From NCBI RefSeq assembly GCF_000485595.1, contig NW_014577125.1:376385-406034 (forward strand): DNA of 29,650 bases. Reading direction: 5' to 3'. Made by a program: the position numbers and the translations under genes. The notes under the pieces were generated by a model. It made no database searches and was not told the DNA's origin. It saw only the letters and a program-made list of their open reading frames with translations. Each line of letters opens with the position of its first letter. Position 1 is the stretch's first letter. This stretch comes from Priapulus caudatus. Its lineage: Eukaryota > Priapulida > Priapulimorpha > Priapulimorphida > Priapulidae. Below, one piece after another: positions 1 through 9,660 of this stretch.

Positions 1-910
1 GCTTTCTCTTACGCGGGTGACTTGCACCGCTGTCTTGAGGTCACCTGCAGCGCACAAGCAGGTATTGTGTATATTATGCAGTGCAAGCCAGTAGTTTAAT
101 GTTAACAAGTAAAGTGTATATTTTTATGTATATGTTATGATGTATATAGTAGACTATATGTTATATTATGCAGTGCAAGCCAGGTATTATATGTTACAAA
201 ATATATGTATATGTGTATATATGTAAGTATATGTTATACTATGCAGTTCAAGCAGTATTACTGCCTACAGTATATGTGTACAAGTCGAAATAATTGATGC
301 GCGTCCGGTGCGTCCGCGGGCCATCAAATAATCAGAGGATCATCAAGAATTTCGGTTCCATTTACAATAATTGAATAAACAATTACTGCTATCGTTTGAT
401 CATCATTGTAGGTGAATAATTAAACCATGTTATCACCAATGTAAAACTCTTTCCTTACGCTTCCCAACCTTGCACGCCGCATTACTTTAAAAACATGTTA
501 TTTAATGGTTATGGCATTATGCAGGTGCAAGCAGTTATTTATTTATAGACGTGAGAGCTCGATGCAAAGTCTGCACGTGTTCCAGCCTGATATTTGCCAT
601 GCCAAGATGCCTGCACGAGACTGCCCAGCACAAAAGCAGGGCCCTCTACAGTACCTGCCCTTAATATGTTCACCTGTTGCATACTATTAGCGCGCACTGC
701 CAGGTGTGCAACGGTGATTTAACACAAGCCGACGTTGTATCACTCCGCAGCAAGGATCCCGGGGGGGGGGGCGGCGAGGGGGGTAAGTGTGGCGGCGGCA
801 GCCAAATGGTACAGAGGTAGTGTTCAATGCAGAGTCTGGCTATGTAGCTATGCCCAATCTAACGCTCTACTGTGCAAGGCCAGTGATTCACAAACAAAGA
901 ATAGATTTTG
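1..910. repeat. Direct repeat, copy 1 (about 0.9 kb)
   Basis: This block matches 4462-5299 along its whole length, from 'CTCTTACGCG' near the start to 'ATAGATTTTG' at 901-910. It is about 70 bases longer than the other copy. Most differences are isolated extra bases in this copy, including a ten-G run near 761-772 where copy 2 has none. It carries several imperfect units around 'TTATGCAGTGCAAGC' in AT-rich DNA (61-260). The left border may lie outside the window. A segmental duplication, a pair of long terminal repeats, or an assembly duplicate are all possible. No TG/CA ends or flanking duplication can be confirmed. The one-sided insertion pattern makes an uncorrected long-read segment the simplest explanation. 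Confidence 0.85.
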
Positions 911-2241
911 GGGGCCGCTGTCTTTATTGGAAGAGGAAGCTCCTCTAGAGATGGCGCCGCTGTCTTTATTGGAAGAGGAAGCTCCTCTAGAGATGGCGCC
1001 GCTGTCTTTATTGGAAGAGGAAGCTCCTCTAGAGATGGCTCCGCTGTCTTTATTGGAAGAGGAAGCTCCTCCAGAGATGGCTCCGCTGTCTTTATTGGAA
1101 GAGGAAGCTCCTCTAGAGATGGCGCCGCTGTCTTTATTGGAAGAGGAAGCTCCTCCAGAGATGGCTCCGCTGTATTTATTGGAAGAGGAAGCTCCTCTAG
1201 AGATGGCGCCGCTGTATTTATTGGAAGAGGAAGCTCCTCTAGAGATGGCGCCGCTGTCTTTATTGGAAGAGGAAGCTCCTCTAGAGACACTGACGGCTTC
1301 TCTACTGGAAGACCAAGCTCTTCTGCACACACAGCTGGGTCCTCTACTGGAGCAGGAAACTCCTCGGGACACTGAGATATGAGACAAGGCTCTTCCACAC
1401 AGCGAGCGGTACTCACGCTAGACTGCTCACTAGCTACTCGGTCTATGCAACCTGAAATAGACTCCCCTTGTTCACCAGTGAGAATATCCCCTGTGCTGGT
1501 CGTTAGTTTCTCGACTTCTGCGATACAATCAGGTTCTACATGACGTTCTGCTGTGGCACATGTATCTTGTTCGCTAAAAGAGGGTACTGTCTCGTTCGTC
1601 TCTGGTACTACAGTAACCAGCTTTACCTCAGTTTCACTGGCGTTGAAACTAGGTGTTTCTTGGTCAGTTAGCTCTGATCTTCCACACGACAAATCTCCCT
1701 TCAGTTCCTCTGATATGTCACCAGGTGGCACTGGCTGGACTTGTTCCTGTATGACAGTATTCTGACCCGCAGCAAAACCTTCAGAATTTCCAGTTGGGCA
1801 CACCAACTGATTCGTATCTGGCTCGACAACTTTATCAGCTTCGACGACAGCTGGTTCAATAACAGGCTCGGCATGTGTGTTCACTGCATCTTCCTCTGCG
1901 ACTCCCTTGTAGAGGGAGAGGGTCTCAAACGATGGGATCAGATCTTCAACGTTGAACGCGCCGACATCTGCCGGTCGCGCCTTCTGATCCTCCTCGACCT
2001 TTGCAGCCTCCTCGACCTTCGCGGCCTCTTTGACCTTTGCGACCTCTTCAACTGTTATGTCAACGTCTCCGTTGCTTACAACATTCACAGGCAAGGTCGC
2101 GGCAGTAGGTGGCGCTGCGGCGGGTGTTACCGGAGCAGTCACGGGCGTGTTCTCCCTCAGGGGTTTTACGCAGTCGTCTCTGCTATCCTGTGCGACGTTT
2201 TCCGCCGCCGGCTTTACAACAGTTCTGAAAAGCAGCCGCAT
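859..2241 (-). CDS. Acidic protein with C-terminal 14-residue tandem repeats; unknown function
   Basis: This is an open frame of 460 codons, far longer than chance here. I do not recognise a family. Residues 1-60 are rich in Pro, Ala, Thr and Val. Residues about 65-85 carry Lys/Glu/Ala repeats of the type 'EEAAKVEE'. The middle is acidic and low in complexity, probably disordered. From about residue 310 it turns into 14-residue repeats of consensus SLEELPLPIKTAAP: nine near-identical units, preceded by degenerate ones (EEFPAPVEDPA, AEELGLPVEKP, SLEELPLPIK). The older degenerate units keep the EEL-LP pattern while their DNA diverges, which supports real coding. A good splice acceptor (CTGCTTTTCAG) ends at 2225, so the true exon may start at 2224 rather than at the ATG at 2241. 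No signal peptide or membrane segment is visible. The last 17 or so codons lie in the suspect direct repeat 1-910, so the real C-terminus and stop are uncertain. Confidence 0.6.
   Translation of the reverse strand: MRLLFRTVVKPAAENVAQDSRDDCVKPLRENTPVTAPVTPAAAPPTAATLPVNVVSNGDVDITVEEVAKVKEAAKVEEAAKVEEDQKARPADVGAFNVEDLIPSFETLSLYKGVAEEDAVNTHAEPVIEPAVVEADKVVEPDTNQLVCPTGNSEGFAAGQNTVIQEQVQPVPPGDISEELKGDLSCGRSELTDQETPSFNASETEVKLVTVVPETNETVPSFSEQDTCATAERHVEPDCIAEVEKLTTSTGDILTGEQGESISGCIDRVASEQSSVSTARCVEEPCLISQCPEEFPAPVEDPAVCAEELGLPVEKPSVSLEELPLPIKTAAPSLEELPLPINTAAPSLEELPLPINTAEPSLEELPLPIKTAAPSLEELPLPIKTAEPSLEELPLPIKTAEPSLEELPLPIKTAAPSLEELPLPIKTAAPSLEELPLPIKTAAPKIYSLFVNHWPCTVER
915..1292 (-). repeat. 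42-bp coding minisatellite, nine units
   Basis: Nine head-to-tail 42-bp units start with CCGCTGTCTTTATTGG on the plus strand. Units differ only at a few sites: GCG or GCT at the end, CTAGAG or CCAGAG, and TCTTTA or TATTTA. The unit length is a multiple of three, so the array keeps the frame of the minus-strand gene and adds 14 residues per unit. Older diverged units continue to about 1400. Near-identity indicates recent expansion or homogenisation. Confidence 0.95.
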
Positions 2242-4094
2242 AGCGTTACTATGATTCGTGCAGTGATCCTTTTAAGTAATGAGCAGAATCAAGGCTAAAC
2301 GTGGCCCACATAACTTGCAAGTAGTCACTGGCTGTTATCCAGGAAAGTTCAATCAATAACAGCTCACTCTGAGATACTATTCTGGGTGTGTTTTCTGGTT
2401 ATCAACCAGGCAATAATATTGATATTATAATCTCCACAGCGCGAATGAGTGCCATTTCAACAGCCAGAACACATTCGTATCTGATTCAGTGCTGGGTGTG
2501 CCATAAACGCCAGCTGATTAATACTCGATGAGTCACGCACTGCGAGATTCTATCGCATCTAGCTCTCACCCTACATGACAAGTCTGTTCACGATTCGTCA
2601 TGTGATGCGAAATGACTGACAATCTATTGTAGATCATTATCCAACATTCCTGCTGACTACTCCCAACCACCAAACCCATTTAATAAATGTTATTTACATA
2701 CAGTCATCATAAACATGCCTTCGTTGCGTGATGAGAAACAAGCAATGCAGGCAGCAATGAGAGGTCATCGCAACTGAGCGCATGTTCATAGTCAGAATAA
2801 GTACTGCGGGGATTGCTATTCAATTCCATTTCCACGCTGCTCTCAGTTTTCGCTTACACAGTGTTTTGGTACGAGTGCAAATATGTGACTATTGATTTTG
2901 CAACGACGGACGTAATTGCCGCAGAACAAATAACAGCCGAACGTCGTTTTTAACCACACACCGACTAGAAAGCAGCCGTGAAGAACCCTAATAGAATACT
3001 GGCCGTTTTGTGTATGTGGCGAATTAATGTGTGTGCAGAGTGAGTGCATGCAGTACTGTCCCAACAAACAGGGCCGACAGCTGGTTAAACATGATGTGAC
3101 CGCCATTCCATCACGACACAAGCTCGTCACTCATACATACATACTTCTCACTGCATGAATGTGATCGTAAGGGCTTAGAATTGAAGCTGCGCATCTTTAG
3201 AGTTTTCAGCATCGTATTGATTTTCAATGAGGGCTACATAACTGACCTTGCATCAACACGACTTATGCACTACCAACTTTACGTTACAAACTACAGTTAC
3301 TTGCACCGACAACCACCACTTCTACCTTACTAAACCCTTACTTCAACTTAAAACACATGTGGAACTGTATGATTATCACTCGTAATGACACTTTCCCTTA
3401 ACTGACACTCACACTGTCAAGCATCTGCCAAAACGTTCGTTATGTACATTAAAACTGCATTCACCCGATGAAACGCTGTCATAATGTTCGAACACACATC
3501 AACATTTCTTGATTGTCGCATAAAAATTCACCAGGGATTCAGATTGGCCCGGGTGTACTCACCTGCGATAATACTTTGTGCACAACGAAATAAAAGCGCC
3601 ATTTCAAATAAATACCTTATAGTAAACTCACTGTAAAGTAACATTCACAAAATAGTCGACCTTCTGGCCGCACTGTTGTATATGTACACCACACAAGAGT
3701 GGATGTTTATGCCCGACAGCTGAAAATCGAAAACTTAATGCCAGCTTTTGTGTTGAGCCGTATCTCATCATAAAAATTTCATGCACAAAATGCTGTGCAC
3801 AGAACACTACTTTGACTAGCTCCATTAATGGAGTTTTGGAAGGAAACGCAGCTTTTAATGTCCAACTTCAACTTAGCAGAAGGTTCCATATCACTTAGGA
3901 GTGGTCTTAGTCTGATTTTGTTACAACTTTAGTTATGGGAAGAGGGCGGAAGACATCATTTAAATATGACCACATCCTTACGCCGCAATTACTATCACTA
4001 GCTCAACAGCAGCTACCACTATTATTTCATCCACTACTGTCAAAACGTGCTTACATGTGCGGCAACTTTTTTAGAGGGACCAACATTGCCAACT
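2242..4094. other. No gene recognised
   Basis: This stretch lies upstream of the minus-strand repeat protein. It contains only short scattered open frames with no recognisable domains, convincing splice pairs or inverted repeats. If 859-2241 is a downstream exon, this stretch would hold its intron and 5' exon, but I could not identify one. Confidence 0.4.
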
Positions 4095-4101
4095 GTTCGA
4101 C

Positions 4102-4222
4102 CTCGCGACCCTGGAGCAACTTGAACTCGCGACCCCGGATGCAAAACCGCTGAAACTCGCGACCCCAGGATACCAATTGACCTCGCGACCGGCGTTGCTA
4201 ATCGCTGACCTCGCTTACCCCG
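4102..4222. repeat. Degenerate tandem repeat built on CTCGCGACC
   Basis: Five copies of CTCGCGACC or a close variant occur at 4102, 4126, 4156, 4182 and 4210, spaced 24-30 bases apart. Several are followed by CCGGATGC or similar. The block is GC- and CpG-rich against AT-rich flanks and lies about 240 bases upstream of the second direct-repeat copy. Its function is unknown. Degenerate satellite DNA or a CpG-rich regulatory patch are both possible. Confidence 0.6.
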
Positions 4223-4461
4223 GATGCGACGCGGCGTACGTCACGATGTGCGTATGAGTCGTCGACGATCTGCCGGGCGATGAGCCGTATTACTCCTGCG
4301 TGTTACGCTCGTCGCGTGACGCACGCCCTCGTCCCGCTCTGCCCACTGCCGTCCTGCTCAGTCCAACACGCGAGATAGCAGAAAAGATTCTGCTTGTAGC
4401 AGAGCGCCTGTCACCGCTGCACAACCGCCATGCCTTCCTTCTCCTCAGCCAGCAGCAGCAG

Positions 4462-5299
4462 GCTTCCTCTTACGCGGTGACTTCACCGGTGTCTTGAAGG
4501 TCACCTGCAGGCACAAGCAGGTATTGTGTATATTATGCAGTGCAAGCCAGTAGTTTAATGTTAACAAGTAAAGTGTATATTTTTATGTATATGTATATGA
4601 TGTATATAGTAACTATATGTTATATTATGCAGTGCAAGCAGTATTATGTTACAAGTATATGTATATATGTGTATATATAATGTAAGTATATGTTATATTA
4701 TGCAGTGCAAGCAGTATTATGTTACAAGTATATCTGTACAGGGGTCGAAATAAGTGATGGTCCGGTGGTCCGGGGCCATCAAATAATCAGGAGGACCATC
4801 AGATTTTGGTCCCATTTACAATAATTGAATAAACAATTACTGTATCGTTTGAACATTCATTGTAGGTGAATAATTAAACCATTTTATCACCATGTAAAAT
4901 CTCTTTCTTACGCTTGCAGCCTTGCACGCCGCATTACTTTAAAAATATGTTATATTAATTTATGGCATTATGCAGTGCAAGCAGTTATTATTATGAGTGG
5001 AGCTCGGCGCAAAGTCTGCACGTATTCTGCACTGATATTTGCGCATGCAAGATGCTGCACGAACTGCAGCACAATAGCAGGGCTCTACAGTACTCTGCCG
5101 TAATATTTCACCTGTGCAACTATTAGCGCACTGCAGGCGTGCAAGGTGGATTTAACACAAGCGACTGTATCACTCCGCACAAGGTGCGTGCGGCAGCAGC
5201 AAATGTACAGAGGTAGTGTTCAATGCAGAGTCTCTATGTACTATTGCCAATCTAACGTCTACTGTGCAAGCATGATTCTACAAACAAAAATAGATTTTG
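4462..5299. repeat. Direct repeat, copy 2 (about 0.84 kb)
   Basis: This is the cleaner partner of 1-910, in the same orientation, with starts 4.46 kb apart. The match begins at GCTTCCTCTTACGCGG and ends at ATAGATTTTG, after which the two copies diverge completely. It contains the same internal TTATGCAGTGCAAGC units (near 4535, 4627, 4699 and 4970) in AT-rich DNA. No protein domain or RNA gene is evident inside. Confidence 0.85.
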
Positions 5300-7274
5300 T
5301 GTACCACGCACATGAAGGTATCTGTATCTCTTCGAATACACGGGCACGGTAATGCATGCTGACGTGTACTCACAGCTCAGCAAAACCGTATTTTAATGCT
5401 CTAGGCTTCTACATGAGCTGTAGAATGCTGGTAATCTTAAAGGATATTGACCAGTGATAGCATGTTTTCGTGTTGCATGGACGAGGAAAAACAGATCTGA
5501 GCATGTGCTGCCGCAATCATACAAGGTCAACATCTTCTTGAAAACTAGAAAATTTACATCTCACTTCTTTAACACTTCAGGTTAGCAATTGTTGAAACCA
5601 TACCTGTTAAACTTACCTAGCTGACATATTCCCTAATTATAATTCAACAGATTAGATGCTATTGCTAAGCCAAATACAGCCATATTAGCCCATAAAGGCT
5701 GCTGGATTTTGCTATGCTGCTACTTCACATACACAGCTACAGTGATTGATAAAAAAATTGAATGCTCGAAGTGTTATGCCATTATCATGTAACACTTTAT
5801 CCTCATTAACTATGCATTTAAGAAAAGCTTGCATACAATTAACACATTGATGATCGCGGGGGATGCTGCAACCTTGTAAGCAAAGCGCTAAAATGTTTTT
5901 CGCATAATCACGAAATCCCGTGCAGCCTCTCGCGGGAGAAGCCCGCCACCTATGCTTCACTGTGTGAACAATGAGAGACGGTCGATGACAGACTATGATT
6001 CACCTTTTTGTTGCAGGGTTCTGCTAAGAATTGGAGCAAAAAACGCAGGAGAATTGGACATGAACTCAGGTGAGACTGGGGACGTGTAGACCACACAAAG
6101 CATGGCAGCGAGACACAAAGCCTTTTAGTACAGGCGCAAATTGGCGTAATATGGGCTTCAGGGTGATTACAGGCAATCAGCATGGTTTCTCCGCTAAAAG
6201 CAGCGGCGTCAGATGAATACAGAATTCAGCTGCTTGGAAATAAAACAAGCAGTGCATTAGTGTGTTCGCTACAAATCGACTGTATGACAATTACGAAGGC
6301 AAATTAACAGGCATAGGTAGATAGCCGTTTTTTTCCGCAACGATTTGTTCCGAAGTGACAACTTCGAATTTAACTACATAAAGCTTTGGATTTGTCCAGC
6401 ATATTTTCAGCCATCAGTTCTAGTAGAACGTCTACTAGGTAGTACTTATTTCTCAAGCCACGCAAGTAGAACCGAATAGCAGTTATTTACACGTTACAAT
6501 GCCCCACTGCGGCTTGCCCTATTAAAGCCTGCTGAAAATCAATTAGGCCTGTGACAAGACGATGAGGGGGAAAGCTTCACCGCAGGGCAGCAGCCTCGGC
6601 AAGCAGCCGCCGGTGACTGTATCTGTCTCGATGTTTTACGGAGCATGACAGCGTCATCAGCCGCGGATTTATAGCTCTCACTACGATAGCTGGTTTCGAG
6701 GCACTGACATTTAGAGACTCCCCTTCAATCTGGAAAGACTAAGCAATCAAAACTGGAATGTAGGATCACAGTAGAACACACAAGCACAGTGTCTGCAAGA
6801 GGTGTTGTGTGAGGCAATTTCGCTGCACTCAAAGCAGGACAGACATAGAGCAACTATCTATCTATCTATGTATCTGGCAACTTGAATTGACTGAAAGGGC
6901 AGAACTTGAAGAGGCAGTAATTCTATGCATCGCTCAGGCAGTCATTGTCAACACAACAATGTGGATTGCCATTTCTCGGGTCGAGTGAAAAAATGCTTAC
7001 AATTAATGGAGAAAAGAAGAAAGAAAATGAGAAAGAGATACAGAGATACGGGAGAGACCAGTAAGGGTTCCAATATGCAAAATACATGGGAATTTAACAG
7101 TGAAATTACACGATACCCTAACAGCCGCATACAGTTACACCTAAACATAGGTAGACCACTTACAAGGCAACAGGCTTGATTCTTAGCATAGATGCACTAC
7201 GCACACGTAATCTGAACAGCAATACCCCGGCCAGACGCTCTGAATACGATGTCTACAGCAGGCTTATAGTGTAT
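5300..7274. other. No gene recognised
   Basis: This is about 2 kb of mixed-composition DNA. Two overlapping minus-strand open frames of 82 and 77 codons (5712-5960 and 5950-6183) show no recognisable domain or splice pairing. A short ATCT run lies near 6855. I find no terminal inverted repeats or tandem arrays of note. Confidence 0.4.
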
Positions 7275-7296
7275 AGACAGACAGACAGACAGACAG
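7275..7296. repeat. GACA microsatellite
   Basis: A short run of five GACA units within TAGACAGACAG. A similar shorter run occurs near 8190. Confidence 0.9.
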
Positions 7297-7481
7297 GCGT
7301 AGTGTTTTGAAGCGAGGATTCTTTCTCTAATACCGAGAGACAGGTATACGTGATAGCAGGTGCCTCCAAGCGGCACGGCAACCCGCCTTTCATCGTGAGT
7401 GTGTTTACATTGCACGGCTAGGCCACGACCGCGTGATGCGACGTCGACAACCAGCACCAACAACAACACTGCCATACTGAG

Positions 7482-7736
7482 GCTCATAGGGTCTATGTCC
7501 CCCAAGGTACTGCCGGAACGTACCCTGGGTACGGTCTGGTATACCGGAACGTACCCTGGTAAGTGGTAACTATCTGATGTGGTTAGGGTTAGGGAGTAGG
7601 CAACTCCCTAGACTCGTTAGTGGAGTAGGCGAGGTACGGTCCGGCATATTAGATAGTACCAGGGTACGTTCCGGTATACCGGACCGTACCCAGGGTATAT
7701 TCCGGCAGTACCCTGGGGGACATAGACCCTCTCAGC
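7482..7736. mobile_element. MITE family A, copy 1, complete with 9-bp target duplication
   Basis: The element is 255 bp, begins GCTCATAGGGTCTATG and ends CATAGACCCTCTCAGC, so the ends are inverted repeats with slight differences in the outer six bases. The inverted match continues inward through GTACCCTGG and CCGGTATACCGG. It is flanked by a perfect 9-bp direct repeat CATACTGAG (7473-7481 and 7737-7745). The centre has two TTAGGG-like units near 7583. No coding capacity is present. A 9-bp duplication is typical of the Mutator-like (MULE) superfamily, so a non-autonomous MULE is the likely assignment, though no transposase is present to prove it. Confidence 0.85.
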
Positions 7737-7864
7737 CATACTGAGTTTAGCATGATTTTAACACGGGCGTGGACGTATATATCCTCATGCTGCATGCACA
7801 CATAGCTCGTCATTACCTCGTCAAAAATTTAGTATCTCTCATATATGTATATATATATATATAT

Positions 7865-8031
7865 GACAGTTTGCTCATAACCAACAGCACACTATTTACC
7901 TGACAACTGCCAGCCTATTGTGTATTTATGCATTCATATATATATATATATATATAGATTTAATGCATAAATACACAATAGGCCAGCAGTTGTCAGATAA
8001 ATAGTGTGCCGATTTTCATGAGCGAACTGTC
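7865..8031. repeat. Near-perfect hairpin element with AT-rich loop
   Basis: Arms of about 72 bases run from GACAGTTTGCTCAT (7865) to its inverted partner ATGAGCGAACTGTC ending at 8031. They share CACACTATTTA, CTGACAACTG and CCTATTGTGTATTTATGCAT with few mismatches. The loop is a run of AT dinucleotides, and another AT run abuts the left arm. No clear target duplication is seen because the left flank is simple AT sequence. It is probably a foldback MITE. Confidence 0.75.
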
Positions 8032-8377
8032 TCAGCGCGTCAGTACGCTCAGGTAGCAATCACTATACCTTTTGTATACGGTATAAAATAAGAGTTCCTG
8101 GGGAAGCGTGGTCTACCCACACGACCAGCAAAGCTATCAGGACCACGCAACACGAAACGTATGTCTATCCGAGGAATGACAATTGCCACGCATGACAGAC
8201 AGACAGTGCTTTGGGAAGCAGGTTACGCTTTCAGTAGGCATACAGGCATAAATCACTGCCACCAACAGGTTTAAGTTGTGATCGTTTGCAAAACGTGATT
8301 ACAGATTACGTGACGTACGACTAGTCCCCCCTATCCAGACATCGTTGCAGTGGCGACTAGTGGTGCACGGTATTATC

Positions 8378-8613
8378 GCTCAAGGGATCGTTGTCGTATC
8401 AAGTACTACAGATATGTACCCGAGGTACATATATGTATGTACACAAAGTGAACGTACCAGACTTGTACTACAGAAGTGTACCCTAACCCTAACCCTAACA
8501 CTAACCCTAACCCTAAACATACCTCATATAAAAATATAACCATAATACTAAACAACCTAAAACTACCTCGGGTACATATCTGTAGTACCTGATACGACAA
8601 CGACCCCATCTGC
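8378..8613 (-). mobile_element. MITE family B, copy 1 (reverse), with telomere-like array
   Basis: The 236-bp element runs opposite to the copies at 15049 and 16127. It begins GCTCAAGGGATCGTTG and ends CGACCCCATCTGC. The inverted ends share GTCGTTGTCGTATCA, then TACTACAGATATGTACC and GAGGTA. A perfect 9-bp duplication GGTATTATC flanks it (8369-8377 and 8614-8622). Inside is a CCCTAA array (about 8480-8516) of six units, one of them a CACTAA variant. It has no coding capacity. Confidence 0.9.
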
Positions 8614-8812
8614 GGTATTATCAGTATATCGCCGTGCAACGAAGGCGCGGCGCGGTACCGGCGGGGGAGCAGGATACTGTCAGCAATTTCCAGTTTAATG
8701 GTCGGAAATATCCGTAGTTTGAATGATACAGCCTGTGTTGTCTATTCATTCTTTGTGAAATACCGCTCAAATACGCAGAATGTGCTAGCGTTGAACGCTA
8801 TACAGTAGTCAT

Positions 8813-8980
8813 CAGGGAAAAAATTTAAATGTATTTTTCAAGGGCTACTTTTCAAGCTCGCGTGCATGAAAATAGCACTCTAAAATTTGGTTTGCATTGA
8901 ACGCTATGCAAATTTACGGGGGCTCTTTTTGGCATTTCGGGGGCTAAATCGCCCCGAGCCCCCGTGTATTTTTTTCACTG
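8813..8980. mobile_element. hAT-type MITE, copy 1, with 8-bp target duplication
   Basis: The 168-bp element begins CAGGGAAAAAAT and ends ATTTTTTTCACTG, giving short imperfect inverted ends of CAGKG type. It is flanked by a perfect 8-bp duplication GTAGTCAT (8805-8812 and 8981-8988). CAGGG/CACTG-type ends plus an 8-bp duplication are characteristic of the hAT superfamily. The interior has a G-rich and C-rich pair (ACGGGGGCTC and GAGCCCCCGT) able to form a subterminal hairpin. A relative lies at 21227-21416. Confidence 0.9.
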
Positions 8981-9289
8981 GTAGTCATGCATAGTCTAGC
9001 CATAGACTCATCATAGTAGTCAAGTATTGGACAGACAAACAGATCACAACACCAGCCAAAAGATATTTGACTTTTTATATTTTTGTTTACGGTATTACAT
9101 TGTAATTGTAATTCATGATCATCTACAAGATTTAGTATAAGTTGTATAACTGTCTGGTGTCATGCATGACCGGTTACAGTGAACACAAATATATATATAC
9201 ACTACACACACATATGCACCCGCCCCCGCCTACACACTCACATACATATATACACACGCAGTACAAACACTCGCATGCACAGTTGCAAC

Positions 9290-9650
<361 letters not shown>

Positions 9651-9660
9651 CACAATAAGA

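Noticed and set aside
735-1387. Plus-strand frames (215 and 155 codons) and another minus frame across the 42-bp array
   Set aside because: A stop-free 42-bp unit opens every frame. Only the 859-2241 minus frame continues through about 900 bases of non-repetitive sequence.
1-5299. LTR retrotransposon with 0.9-kb LTRs
   Set aside because: No TG/CA termini, primer-binding site, polypurine tract or gag/pol found between the copies. Duplication or assembly artefact fits better.
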